Below, piece by piece: positions 1 to 10,815 of a DNA stretch of 64,000 bases (the stretch's first letter is position 1; each line of letters opens with the position of its first letter). The stretch spans positions 119,751,964 through 119,815,963 of the forward strand of contig JALIRH010000001.1 in NCBI GenBank assembly GCA_023055505.1, given 5' to 3'. This stretch comes from Callipepla californica brunnescens (lineage: Eukaryota; Chordata; Aves; Galliformes; Odontophoridae). Position numbers and translations under genes: made by a program. The notes under the pieces are model-generated. The model saw nothing but the letters and a program-made list of their open reading frames with translations. It was not told the origin of the DNA and did no database searches.

Positions 1-501
1 TCTGTAATGTTGTGACTAACAATTAGATGAATTTCAGTAATATATTCAGTTATTTTAAAGAAGGAAAATACTTGCCTTTAGAAATATAACAACTAAATAT
101 GGTTAAATTTCCCTTCTAAATGTGCCAGCCAGGTGTTTGCCCACTTGAAAACAACTCCAGTGACTTCAATAGAGTGGCTAATTTGCTACAGTATAAGAGT
201 ACTAAATTGGTCTCTTCAGTTAAGAGTGTTATTTCCTTGAATTTTGTTTTTTGTTTATGTTATGGAAAAATGAATTTTTACAAATGCATTTCAGTAAATT
301 AGCCCTCACAGTTTATATGGACACACTGCTTAATAATGCCAAGAGTCATTTGACTAGTGTGTCAGCACCCAGCTGATAACTGTAGGTTCATTTTCCCTAT
401 AGATGAAGTACCTCCTGGTCATATTCTTACACATTTCCTGAAATAAAATGTTACCATCTATGTATGGTCTAGAAAACCTTTTCCCTACTCTCCCAGATGG
501 A
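1..501. other. Unique AT-rich sequence, nothing recognised
   Basis: I see no repeat tail, splice-flanked open frame or RNA gene here. The only open frame is short (60 codons, 120-302, plus) and has no coding hallmark. Confidence 0.5.
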
Positions 502-650
502 AGAGTCATAGAACCATAGAGTCATATATGTTGGAAACACTGTTAAGAACATCTAGTCCAACCATCAACCCTCCTCCACCATACCAACAAACCCATGTTA
601 CTCAATCCAGCATTTCCACTTTTGAGCAACTCCAAGTGTTGGTGACTAAT
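502..650 (-). mobile_element. CR1 LINE 3'-end fragment
   Basis: It starts with the reverse-complemented CR1 tail (TCATAGAACCATAGAGTCATA), followed by the typical 'gttggaa...catctagtccaaccatcaa' block of the CR1 3' end. It then runs into the 'cctccaccataccaac...' and 'acttttgagcaactccaagtgttggtgac' segments. Only the last 150 bp of the element are present, as expected for a 5'-truncated LINE insertion. It has no coding capacity and is strongly diverged, so it is old. Confidence 0.8.
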
Positions 651-1092
651 GATTAGATTGACAGTTACAGCATTCATTGCAGTGGATAAGTGAAGTCCAT
701 GAACTCCTTTGCTAGAACAGTGCTAGAGCATACCCAGAAAGTAATGAAATATCTGAGTAATAGGAAAGCATAGGAAAAAACTTGTCTATATATCAGGATT
801 TCAAGATAAGAGCATTCCAGCAAGCAGTCATCTTCATTGATTCTATTTTGCCCTTAGAATGTGTATCAATTTCTCCTTTCTAACAGTGGCAAACTTCACA
901 GTACTTACATCAGATAAAATCTGGATTTTACTGTGCTTTAATTATTCTCAATATTTAATTATTATTATTATCATAATTCCAAGGTAATTATTATTCTAAG
1001 GGAATTTGGTCTTTTAAGGCAACTACTTAAAGTTTCCCTCTTAAAGTGAAAATTCTAGCCAATTGGGATCCACTGAGAAGATTGGATCCAAT

Positions 1093-1156
1093 TCATAGAA
1101 TCATAGAATCATAGAGTCATAGAGTCATAGAGTCATAGAGTCATAGAGTCATAGAA
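1093..1156 (-). repeat. Expanded CR1 tail 8-mer array
   Basis: Eight perfect-length units of an 8-mer lie end to end: two TCATAGAA, then five TCATAGAG, then one TCATAGAA. CR1 tails usually carry two to four units. The five G-ending units in the middle look like local expansion after a single A-to-G change in one unit. Confidence 0.9.
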
Positions 1157-1283
1157 TGACCTGGGTTAAAAAGGACCTCAAAGATCATCTAGTTTCAATC
1201 CCCTTGTCATGGGTAGGGACACCAACCACTAGACGAGGCTGCCCAGACCCACATCCAGCCTTGACTGAATGCCTCCAGGGATA
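1093..1283 (-). mobile_element. CR1 LINE 3'-end fragment
   Basis: The 8-mer tail is followed by 'gacctgggttaaaaaggacctcaaagatcatctag' and 'gcccagacccacatccagcc', the standard CR1 3' end read on the minus strand. It ends at 'gcctccaggga'. It is 5'-truncated to about 190 bp and non-coding. Confidence 0.9.
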
Positions 1284-3227
1284 TTTTACTTTTATTCATC
1301 TTCTACCAATTGTACTTCTAGACTATTAATCTCTTCAGGAAAGCATGCATCAGTTGGTGGCAGAGGTGTAATGGCTACATTATCTGCAACAGTGGGAGTA
1401 TTGCACAGAGCCTGAAGGTGGCTGACATTTGAGCCCATCTGCAGGAGCTGTAAATATATATTCAGCAAGTAGAAAGTTTGTCATCAGTATGTTTTACGAG
1501 TCACCTTTATTTTTTTGTCTTCTAAAAATCAATCTACACAGCAGAGAACAGAGCAGGCAGTGATACTTTGTCTTCATTTTACAAATGGAAAGATGGAGGT
1601 AGAGGTAGATAGCACATTTGTCCAGAATCTCAAAAGAACTGCTATGTTCTCAAATCTTGTCCTTGGACACTTCTTTTCTCAACCAATATTACAGCCTTAA
1701 CTACCCAGCATCAAGACAGGTGGTTTGAACAAGTTGTTTTGTAAGAGGAGTGAGTTTGGAAAGAAATATAAAACTGTACTGTCTTAAAGCTGTAATTTGT
1801 GGTTGAATAAAATATTAGTATTTTATCAGGCAGATAAAGGAAATGTGAATTTTTTTCATGGATTTATTTTCAAACAAACAGGAGGAAGAATGTGCATTTT
1901 AAAATGGGTAATATTTTTGTACCACATTTCTTTCTTTCTTTCTTGCTGCCTTTCCTTCTCTGCGTAGCTTGACAGAAAAAGACAAGAGCTGGCTGGATTT
2001 TAGAGTCTATCATCTGTAAGAGAAAAGGAAACAACATTCTTTAAAGGAGAATAGACTTTTTTTTTCTCCAGATATTTGTGGGAGGATATAAATGATAAAG
2101 TAAGGATAAATTATTTACAAATTTTACCAAAATTCCCATTTCCAAGAAAAAAAAAAGAGAGAGAGAGAGAAAAAAAAGACACAATGGAGAAAATACCTAG
2201 AAATAAGCACTTTTCTTTCTTTGTCAGCTTGGCAGTGTGGGCTAGTTTTTAATCTCTGCTGGAGCCTTTTAGTAGAATTACCTTATCTCTAATGGCAGCT
2301 GTCACTTTACCTAAACCTACACTCTTTGCTTTGTATTTTCTGCTTTCTCATTTGTGGTGCTATTCACATTACACATCCCCAAAGGGCTACAAACATGGAA
2401 AATAATGTAACATAAGAAAGTGACAGAACATAACTGAACATAGCATAGCAGAACTGAACATAAGGAAAAAGAAGAAAAAAATGGGTGGGAACAGGAAGGG
2501 TCGTTTCATCTTTGCAGAAGTTGTTCTTTGAACTGTATTATTCAGATGCTGCTAATTGCAGCAGCACAGTGTGGGAGGATTGGTCTGTTTTATTTCTAAA
2601 ATTGCCAGTCTCCCCAATAATCAGTGAGTTTTTGATGCAGCATAAGGGTGTGATACCTGGTAAGCTGGAATTTTAAACAGATGGTGTACACAAGGCTAGG
2701 ATCTATTTATCCTCCTCTTTTTTTTCTTTCTTTTTCTATGTGTTATAGTTTGTTCTGACTTCTGGGACTTAAATTGATTTTTCTTGTAACTTTCTCTGTA
2801 GGTTTTCATTGTTCAAATCGTGATAAGCTTTGCTCTTGGCACCAGTGAAAAAAAGAAAATGAAATGCAGGTATTTGTAGGTTGAGAATTCTCATAGTGGC
2901 ATATACCCTCAATCTCCAACATCAGTAATGTGCTGGAGACATTATAGAGTGACTGTAAGGGGAAATGCAGTAAAACTCCTAGGAAAGGTAATTAGATAGT
3001 TTTTTGGGGGGTGTTTTTTTTAGGGGTGGGGGGTTGGGTTTGTTTTCTTTTTCGTGTTTATATAGCACTCAATACAGGGCAACTTGAATGAATTTTATGG
3101 CTATTATGGCATTATTGCAATAGACAGATAGAACCTGAATCAGCAGGGCTACACTCAAGTATGAAAAAGCAGTGCTTAATTGCAGCTTTTCCTAACCAGA
3201 AATAGATTAAATTCATACTTATGTGAC
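1284..3227. other. Unique sequence with low-complexity patches
   Basis: No gene is recognised. Visible patches are a TTTC run near 1927-1955, a purine tract of A-run plus (GA)n near 2144-2178, and clustered G-runs at 3006-3038 (runs of 6, 4, 6 and 3 G). Around 1560-1660 there is a possible trace of a very old SINE, listed separately. Confidence 0.45.
1560..1660 (+). repeat. Possible ancient MIR-like SINE trace
   Basis: The stretch 'tcattttacaaatggaaagatggaggtagaggtag' resembles the conserved MIR-core pattern 'ccattttacagatgaggaaactgaggcacagaga'. Divergence is high and neither end can be defined. This could be chance; the copy near 40.7 kb is a better match. Confidence 0.25.
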
Positions 3228-3402
3228 TCATAGAATCATAGAATCATTAAGGTTGGAAAATACCAAGATCTACTAGTTCAGCCATCAGCCGATCCCCATC
3301 ATGTCCACTAAGCCATGTCCCTCAGTTCCACATATCCGCTTTTCTTGAACACTTCCAGGGGCAGTGACTCCAGCATCTCCCTGGGCAGCCTGTTTCACTT
3401 GG
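3228..3402 (-). mobile_element. CR1 LINE 3'-end fragment
   Basis: It begins with TCATAGAATCATAGAATCATTAAGGTTGGAAAATACC and continues through 'gatctactagttcagccatcagccgatccccatcatgtccactaagccatgtccctcag'. It ends near 'ctgggcagcctgtttcac'. This is the CR1 variant whose tail reads 'aaggttggaaaa', read on the minus strand. It is 5'-truncated and non-coding. Confidence 0.9.
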
Positions 3403-4030
3403 TTTAACTTGTATAACTCGATTTCACGCATTCCAACTCATTTACATAATTGTTGAAAGTCCCATTGAATTGAAACCTATGGGGTCATGTGGATAGTCCT
3501 CTGTGATTCCAGCTCTGAGTACTCACATCTTCAGTGAAAGTAGCTCTGTGTCTTTTTAGAGCCAATGTTAGTTATGTAATACTAAATTTAAAGTATTTTA
3601 CAAATGTTTAGCATTCAGCAGTGGATGAGGTGATTTACCTAATTTTCCCTGTGTTCAGCAAAGTCCAAGTAAGGCTGTGCAAATAGTAAATTGCAAAAGG
3701 AGCAGAATTCTGTGCATAGAAGTACCAAGACAAACATCTGCAATGGCATTAGTGAGGACTAGTAACAGTTTTTAAGTTATATGGAGAAAACCAGTGCCAC
3801 AGCATGTCTTACCTTTTTAATAAAGATTCTACCAAGACTTACTTTTTTCTGCATATCACAAGTAAAGATCAAATAAAGAGAAATGGCTTTGAAATTAACT
3901 GGAAGCTCAAAACCACTTGTTAAAAACTACTTATGGCCATAAAGTTGTACCATGCAGAACTAATGCATTTTTTTTTTCCTGATTCATATTGCATGTATTT
4001 TGGTTTTGGTTTTGTTTCTTCTTTTTCTTC

Positions 4031-4300
4031 AGCAAGCATCAATGAATGTCAGTGAGTGCCATCTTTTTTCTGCATGGAAGAATTCAGTGACACAGCTTTG
4101 CTTCCCATGCACTTCCATGTCAGATAGCAATTTGTCAGACACCATTTTGTCATGTTGCCCCTCTGCTGCCATCCAACACAGAACAACAAAAAACAGAATA
4201 CAGGTAGGAGGGTTCGACCTCTACTGCCATCCCACCAACATTTGACTCTGACATCGTGGATGAACATGATAAAATAGGGGACATTACTTATGCAACATCC
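4031..4300 (-). mobile_element. Mariner-type transposon fragment (Galluhop-like)
   Basis: This segment aligns by eye, base after base, with the right half of the longer copy at 29419-29969. Shared blocks include 'gaattcagt...cacagctttgcttc...tgca-ttccatg-cagat' and the terminal inverted-repeat end 'aaaatagggg(a)cattactta'. On the minus strand it keeps the first part of the element (terminal repeat, leader and the start of a mariner-like coding region), broken by stops. The other terminus is missing, so it cannot be mobile. The family name is inferred from remembered galliform mariners. Confidence 0.65.
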
Positions 4301-7171
4301 TACCTTGTTAGTGGCTAGAATGGTAATCACACAGGCATTTTGTAAGAAAAGAACAAATATGTAGAAATGCACTGGTCAGTCTGTTCACTAGAACTCTTCT
4401 CATGCATTGAAAATACTTCTGTCTCCCCAGGCGTCAGTACAGCCAGTTTTCATACATTCTGATACCTTGAGACAAACTGGCAGACATGAGTTCACTCACT
4501 TTTCCAGCAGGTTTTAGAGGTCATTTTCTTCTTTTTTCCTGAGATGGAAACTCCAGTAAGCAGCTCACTGCAGCTCTCCACTGGGGTAATTCACTATTGA
4601 AATTTCAGGAATAGCACTTACATGATGTGAAAACATAGTGTTCTCAGACTGAATACTATAGATCTATTTCTGACCAAGAGATGAAGCGTCTGCCAAGGCT
4701 CATGCTGGGCTAATTCCTGCAGCTCACAGTCCAACTCAGGGCTCTTTTTTGGCCACTGCAATGACAAAATCAAGAACAAATAAAGCCCAATGCTGTTGGC
4801 TTGGAGTCCTTATATTGTGTTTCTTTGGTGTAGATAAAGCTATGAGCAAATTTGACCATGATTTGGGATTTAACTTTTTTGGGAGAACAAAAACTACTGG
4901 ACTCTCTGTAGATGGGTAGCTGGAATAATCTGGTGAAGAAGGTTCATGTGATCTGAAAGAATAGCACTGCCATACAGTAAGATAATATATGGTAAAATGC
5001 TTCCCAGTCATTTCACAGATTAAATCATATCAATCATAGACAATGCAAAGAAAAACTTGAATAAGATTCATTCATAGACAAATAAGAGGTGTTCTAAAAG
5101 GAAATTTTAGCAAATTAATTGCTTATTTTGACTAAATGCACAGGCTAAAAATTAATTAATGTATGAGAAATGTCTGTGGATAAAGTTAGTGTTATTTCAT
5201 AAAGCGATATATAGAATTTAGATACTTGTTCGGTTAGAAAGCAACTTCATTCTAGCTAGAAGCTAGCCTGACCTAAGCCACAGATTCTGACATGTCTATT
5301 CACATGAATTACAGCAATGCTGGATTTAAGCATGAGGAAATAAAGAACCCATGTCTATCACAAAATAGACTTCCTAAACATCTAAAGCACTGGAATGAAA
5401 ACCATGAACAATGATACTGTTTCTTCGGCCTACTTTCAATTATATGAATTGGAAGCAGGACATAAGTAAATTTAAAAATAAGTAACAAAACAAAACCACA
5501 AAGCCAGTATGCCCACATAGAAACAATTAAAGAAATGACAGCTTTTTCATTACAGAATATCGTAGCATCTTAGCAAAATGTGTAGCTCGCATTACTCATT
5601 AATAGGCAATAATAAGAAATACGTGTAAAAGAAACAGACATCACTTCAAATTCATTTCCAAGTGCGGATATTTGTTTTAATAATTATTTCCTATAATCAT
5701 TTGGAAAACCAACATTTCTCAATGACCTCTTACAAAATTTATCACATATTATTACTCTAACAAGGCTTTTGCCTTGAATTCACTTCTTTGAAATATTTGT
5801 GTTTTCTAAAAGATTTATAAGAGCAACTACAGGGCTTAGCCGGTTAAACTGCAGTTCTTCAGTAGAGTGAATGGCTCACACAGGCAAATATTGCTTCAGA
5901 TACATATTTGGAGAACCAAAACATCTTTAGTGGTGAAATCAAATTTGCTATAGTGAAGGCACCATCTCAAATTCTCCTTTTGATAAATTCAAGACATTTC
6001 TGTAATGACTTTTATAGAAACTTATATAGACCAATTGCAAACATTAAATTCATTGCTGTATCAGCACTGATGTTCCTTTTGAATTTTCCTTCCTTCACAA
6101 GTACTTTGTTAAGTGTAAGAGAGATGCATTTCCAGAACCCTTTTCTCTGTTGGAATTTTATTTCCCTTTGTAGTATTTTAGGTTGTGGTACGTATATATA
6201 TATATATATATATATCAGGAATCTTCTAGTCTCTGCTTGTAATTAGTTAATATTTCTTAAATGCTTTAAGAGATAAAAGCTATATAAATGCTAAATGTTG
6301 CTATTAATTTGGCAGAGGTAAATCTGATTTTCTGTTATAATGAGGAAGGCCTTAGCTCATCATCTTGGCTGATTACAGAATTTACAAGAACAGATTGCCC
6401 ATAACCAATGTATACCTTTCTTTCCCATTTTGATAATTATATTGCTCACAGCTTGACTCCTTAGACAGTAGAATTACAGTGTTTTTTAGTGTGTCTGAAG
6501 GAGAATATCATCTAAATCTAGTTGCTTTGCAGAATTCTGCTTAGGTTTATTGTCATGTCAGGCAAAAAGTTTTGAAAAAAAAAAAGCCAAAACTTCATAA
6601 AATCTCCTAAATATTAACAAATATAATTGTCTATATAATTAATATGAGTATATTTAGTTGAGTTTGATTTTTCATTATTTAGTCTTGATTTCTTCCCAAG
6701 TTACAAGAAGAAACTGATGTAAGTTTCCCATCTCAGCCTGCCTTCATCTGTTATGTGGATAAGTAAGGTATTAGTTTCCATGGATGTTCATCTGACTTTA
6801 TTCTCAAGCTTGAAAGAAAATAATTTATTTCATTTGTGTTCCCACATGTCAAATATTATTTTGCACAAATACTAATAAAATAGTCAGTAGAATGAAAAAT
6901 AGGAGAATAACTCAAGTATTGAAAGATTTCTAAGTGAATGTGGAGAAGTTTACTGAAAAGGATACTTTGTCTCAGGTTTATCTCCTATCAGCTTTCTTAA
7001 ACATCCTTGACTAATAACATTCTTAGTTTAGCTATTGGGAGACGAGAACTTCATCATTCTTGTTATCTGCTTCATTTTATCTGTTATTTACTGAATATGA
7101 TTAGAAAATAAATTACAAATACAAAGTGAAGCATCAATGTCTTTGTTACTATAAGCAAAGACGATGTTTGT
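4301..7171. other. Unique sequence with a (TA)n microsatellite
   Basis: No gene or transposon is recognised apart from the candidate exon listed at 4736-4952. A (TA)n run of about 23 bases lies at 6193-6215. The longest plus-strand open frame (5908-6246) runs through this dinucleotide repeat and has no flanking splice or start context that I trust. Confidence 0.45.
4736..4952 (-). other. Candidate terminal coding exon, unknown gene
   Basis: Read on the minus strand, a good acceptor (pyrimidine-rich 'tgctattctttcag') is followed at 4952 by an open frame that needs one base to complete a split codon. The frame then runs 72 codons to a TGA at 4736. It is rich in Pro and Ser at the start (residues SHEPSSPDYSSYPSTESPVV) and ends WALFVLDFVIAVAKKEP. 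No known family is recognised. Such a frame can arise by chance in AT-rich DNA, and no partner exon was found that supplies the right phase directly. Confidence 0.22.
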
Positions 7172-8713
7172 GATCACCAGAGAACCCTGAACATTCATGT
7201 CTATGGGTTCCAATGAAATGCATCCCAGAGTCTTGAAGGAATTGTCTTACATGGTCAACAAGCCATTCTCAACTATAGCTGAGAAAGTCAAGGCAGTCAA
7301 ATGTAGTCCCCAGTGATTGGAAAAACGGTAATATTGCACTAATGTGTGAGAAGCGTAGAAAAGATGATCCAGGGAACTGTTGATCTGTCAGCCTCACCTC
7401 TGTTCCATGCAACATCCTGGATCCTAGAAGCTATTCTAAGTCACGTGGAAAAGAGAGAGGTGTTAGGGTGTAATCATCATGACTTCACCAAGGGCAGGTC
7501 CCCAATGACCAACCATGCCATTTTTTATGATGGCATACCTGTGTCAGTGGACTAGGGAAGAACAACTGATGTAGTCTCCCTGGCCTTTAGCAAGAACTTT
7601 TTCATGGTTTTCCATAACATCTTTGTCTCCAAATTGGAAAGAATTGGATTTGATGTGTTAACTTTTCAACGAACGAAGGACTGTTTGTGAGACTGTGCCC
7701 AGAGGGTGTTGGTCAATGCCTCAATATTTGGATGTAGATCAGTAATAGGTGGTGTTCCCTAGGGTTCAGTACAGGGACCAGTGCTCTTTCACATCTTCAT
7801 CAATGATATCAGCTCTAGGATTGAGTGTATCCACAGAAAGTTTGTGTAAAAAAAGTTGTGCTGTGCAGTGTAATAGACACACCTGAGGGACAGGATGCCA
7901 CCCAGAGGGACCTATACTGGCTTGAGCAGTGGGCCCAGGTGAACCTCATGAAGTTCAATAAATCAAAGTGCAAGGCCTGTGTGTTAGTTGTGTCTAACCA
8001 CACTATCAATACAAGCCAGATAGAGCATAGCTCTGATGAAAAGTCCTTGGGGGTCCTGGTGGATGGCAGCTAGACTTGAGCCAGCAATGTGCCCTCACAG
8101 CCCAGAAAGCCAAATGTATTCTTGGCTGCATTTAAAGAAATGTGACCAGCAGGGAGAGGTGATCCTGCCCCTCTACTCTGCAGTGGTGAGGCCTCACCCA
8201 GAGTACTCCATCCAGATGTGGAGTCCTCAGTATAGGAGAGAGGTGGACCTGTTGGAGTGTGTCCAGTGAAGTTCCGCAAAAATGACCCAAGGAATAGAAC
8301 ACCTCCCCTATGAGAAGAGCCAGAGAGAGCTGGGGTGGTTTAGCCTGAAGAAGGCACAGGGGGGAACTACGAGCAGCCTTTCAGTATCTGAAGGGGGCTA
8401 TAGGAAAGAAGAAAGAAGAAAGAAGGGGATAGCAGAGTCAATTGTGATAAGAAAATGGGAAATGATTTCAAATTAAAAGAGGGGAGATTCTGATTGTTTG
8501 CAAATTTTTCTTACAACAAGGACACTGAGGCATTGGAATAGGTTGCCCAGAATGTGGTGGAAACTCCACCCTTGGAGATATCCAAGGTCAGGCTGGACGG
8601 GGCTTTGAACAACCACTGGTTAAGTAGTAGGTGTCTGTGTTTATTGGAGGAGAGTTGGTCAAGATGATGTTTAAAGGCCTCTTCCAACTCAAACAATTCC
8701 ATGATTCTATGAA
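7172..8713 (+). mobile_element. CR1 LINE, 5'-truncated, with dead ORF2
   Basis: This is a 1.5 kb plus-strand CR1 that retains its 3' end (…CTCAAACAATTCCATGATTCTATGAA). It covers the ORF2 reverse-transcriptase region from 'ggttccaatgaaatgcatcccagagtc' onward plus the 3' UTR. The coding frame is destroyed. The GVPQG motif reads GVP-stop-G at about 7751-7765 (CAG to TAG). The catalytic FADD box near 7841-7855 is replaced by a codon loss and a stop. The downstream ORF2 C-terminus (EQWAQVNLMKFNKSKCKACV) is still readable at 7920-7980. A short GAAAGAA microsatellite (8401-8428) sits inside. It is clearly an old, inactive copy. Confidence 0.93.
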
Positions 8714-9509
8714 CTTACAGTGAGCAGCCTATACAGAATGTTTCTTAATGAGACCAACTTCAGCATTTAAAAATGTATATCAAAGTCAGAAGTAAAATCT
8801 GTGATTCTTCTGTAATAGTTCAGTTCTCAGAAGTATCACTGCATGATATGATACCCATCTTCAGCAACATATTAATACTTGAGTTTTAATTTGTGCGAGT
8901 CTGGATGCCCAAGAAACAAAGAAAAAAGAAAAATGGTACTCATTTCAGGAAAAAAAGTTGCATACAGTGTATTTCTTGACATGTTTTGAAAATTTTAAAA
9001 TTTTCTAGTATTTTGTTGTTCATAATTTTTATCACCTGCTTTTGTTATATAATTTCAGTATCAGCTGTGAACTGATTCTTGTATAAGCTTCCTTCAGCAA
9101 CTGTCATTGCTGCCTCATTATTATTGTAAATACTACTTTGTAGCGTCTGCCATCCTCTCTTGGCATTTGAGGTTTCAGCCAAGCTGTTATTTTTTATTTA
9201 TATTTCCAAAGACTGCAGAGAACAAATGTTGACCAGCTGCAATTTCATCTTCAGAACTTGCTGTAAGTATAAGCCATTACATTTTAAGTGATAATAGAGC
9301 CCAAACTTGCTACGCTGCTTCTTGAAACCTGCATATAATGACTCCTGGATTCCCTGAACCCTCCTCTGATGTTGTGGTTTAATCTGGCAAGCAGCTGTGT
9401 ACCACAAAACCATTCACTCACTGTGACTACTGTGGGATGGGAGACAGAAATGGAAAAAATACAGAGGTCGTGGTCTGAGTTAAAGAAGGGAAGATAATAA
9501 ATAATAATA
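8714..9509. other. Unique spacer between two CR1 copies
   Basis: No repeat family is recognised. On the minus strand a strong pyrimidine-rich acceptor ends near 9437 and an open frame follows, but no convincing donor closes it, so I do not call an exon. A short ATA/AAT-rich run lies just before the next CR1. Confidence 0.4.
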
Positions 9510-10505
9510 ACAGAATCATTGAATGAATTGGGTTGGAAATGGCCTCATAGATCATCCAGGCATGGGTTCTTTGCCTCCCACCAGATCAGTCTGCCAGAGT
9601 CTCATCCAACCTGGCCTTGACCACTTCCAGAGGCGGGTAATCCACAGACTCCCTGAGCTGCCTGTGGCAGTGCCTCATCACTCTCTGATTAAATAATTTC
9701 TTTCTAACCTCCAATGTAAATCTCCCTTTTTTTAGTTTAAAGCCATTCCTCCTCGTCCTGTCACTATCAGACTATGTAAAAAGTCACTTCACCTGCTGCT
9801 TATTAAGTTCCCTTCAAGTACTGGAATGGGTACTCAAAATGAAGTCTACCCAGAACTTTCTCTTCTACAAGCTAAACAAACTCAGTTTCCCTAACCTTTC
9901 TTCATAGGAGACGAAGTGCTTTGAAGAAAAATTCAGCTCTTTGATAATCATTGTGGTCCTCCTCTGGATCAGCTCCAACAGTTTTAAATATTTCTTGAGC
10001 TGTGGGCCACAGGCCTATGAGGCCACAAGACCTCATACTCCAGACGGGGCCTCATGAGGGCAGAGTAGGAAGGGACAGTCACCTCTCCCTCCCTTTTTTG
10101 ATAACCAAGATACTTCAAGGGCACGAGTGCACACTGCTGACTGCTGACTGTTCAGCTTTTCTTCTATCAGGACCCCCACATCCTTCTCAGTAGGGCCTCA
10201 TTCAATGAGTTCTTCTTCCAGTCTGTACATCTATCTGGGATTGCTCCAACACAAGAGTAATATCTTGTACTTGGCCTTGTAGAACTCCATTAGGTTCATG
10301 TGGGACCACTCCTCAAGTTTTTCCAAGTCTCTTTGGATAGCAGACCCTTCGGTCATAATAACTGCACCTCACAGAGTATTGTCATTAGAAAACTTGATGA
10401 GGGTACACTCAGGTCCCACTGTATAGGTCACTGATAAAGTTAACAGAATACACAAAACTAGTGATACTCAACACCATCCACACTCACATACTCACCATCC
10501 ACTGA
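9510..10505 (-). mobile_element. CR1 LINE, 5'-truncated, about 1 kb
   Basis: It starts with the inverted CR1 tail (CAGAATCATTGAATGAATTGGGTTGGAAATGGCC) and continues through the 3' UTR ('gccattcctcctcgtcctgtcactatcag'). It then enters the antisense of the ORF2 C-terminus ('cttgtacttggccttgtagaactccattaggttcatgtggg'). Many indels and stops make it non-functional. The right edge is set where the sequence changes to an ERV-type LTR and is uncertain by about 30 bp. Confidence 0.9.
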
Positions 10506-10509
10506 CTGA

Positions 10510-10815
10510 TGTTCATTCAGTCCCTGAATATTGCCACCCCCTGGCCAACTTTTCCCAGTTTTACTGTTGAACATGATGTCATATGATATTAAATATCCCT
10601 TTGGTCATTTTTTGCCAGTTGTCCTGTTTCTGCCAGCTCCTCATTTGCAGGGCATTCTGAAAAGCTAAAAATTCCTCAACTTAGAGCAAACAGTGATCTG
10701 GAAAAACAAAAACATTTTTGTGTTGTAAATACTGTTTTTCTGCTACATCCAAAATGCATCATCATACTAGTCACTATGAAGAAAATTAACTCTACTTCAG
10801 ACAAAACCAAAACAC
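10510..10815 (+). mobile_element. Avian ERVL-like LTR fragment
   Basis: The order of blocks 'gttttactgttgaacatgatgtcatatgatattaaatatccctttggtca', 'cagggcattctgaaaagctaaaaattcctcaacttagagcaaacag' and 'actatgaagaaaattaactctacttcagacaaaacc' matches a widespread bird endogenous-retrovirus LTR that I recall from many genomes. It is a lone, diverged fragment without coding sequence, so it is an old solo-LTR-type remnant. The family assignment (ERVL) is from memory. The left edge blurs into the adjoining CR1. Confidence 0.6.
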
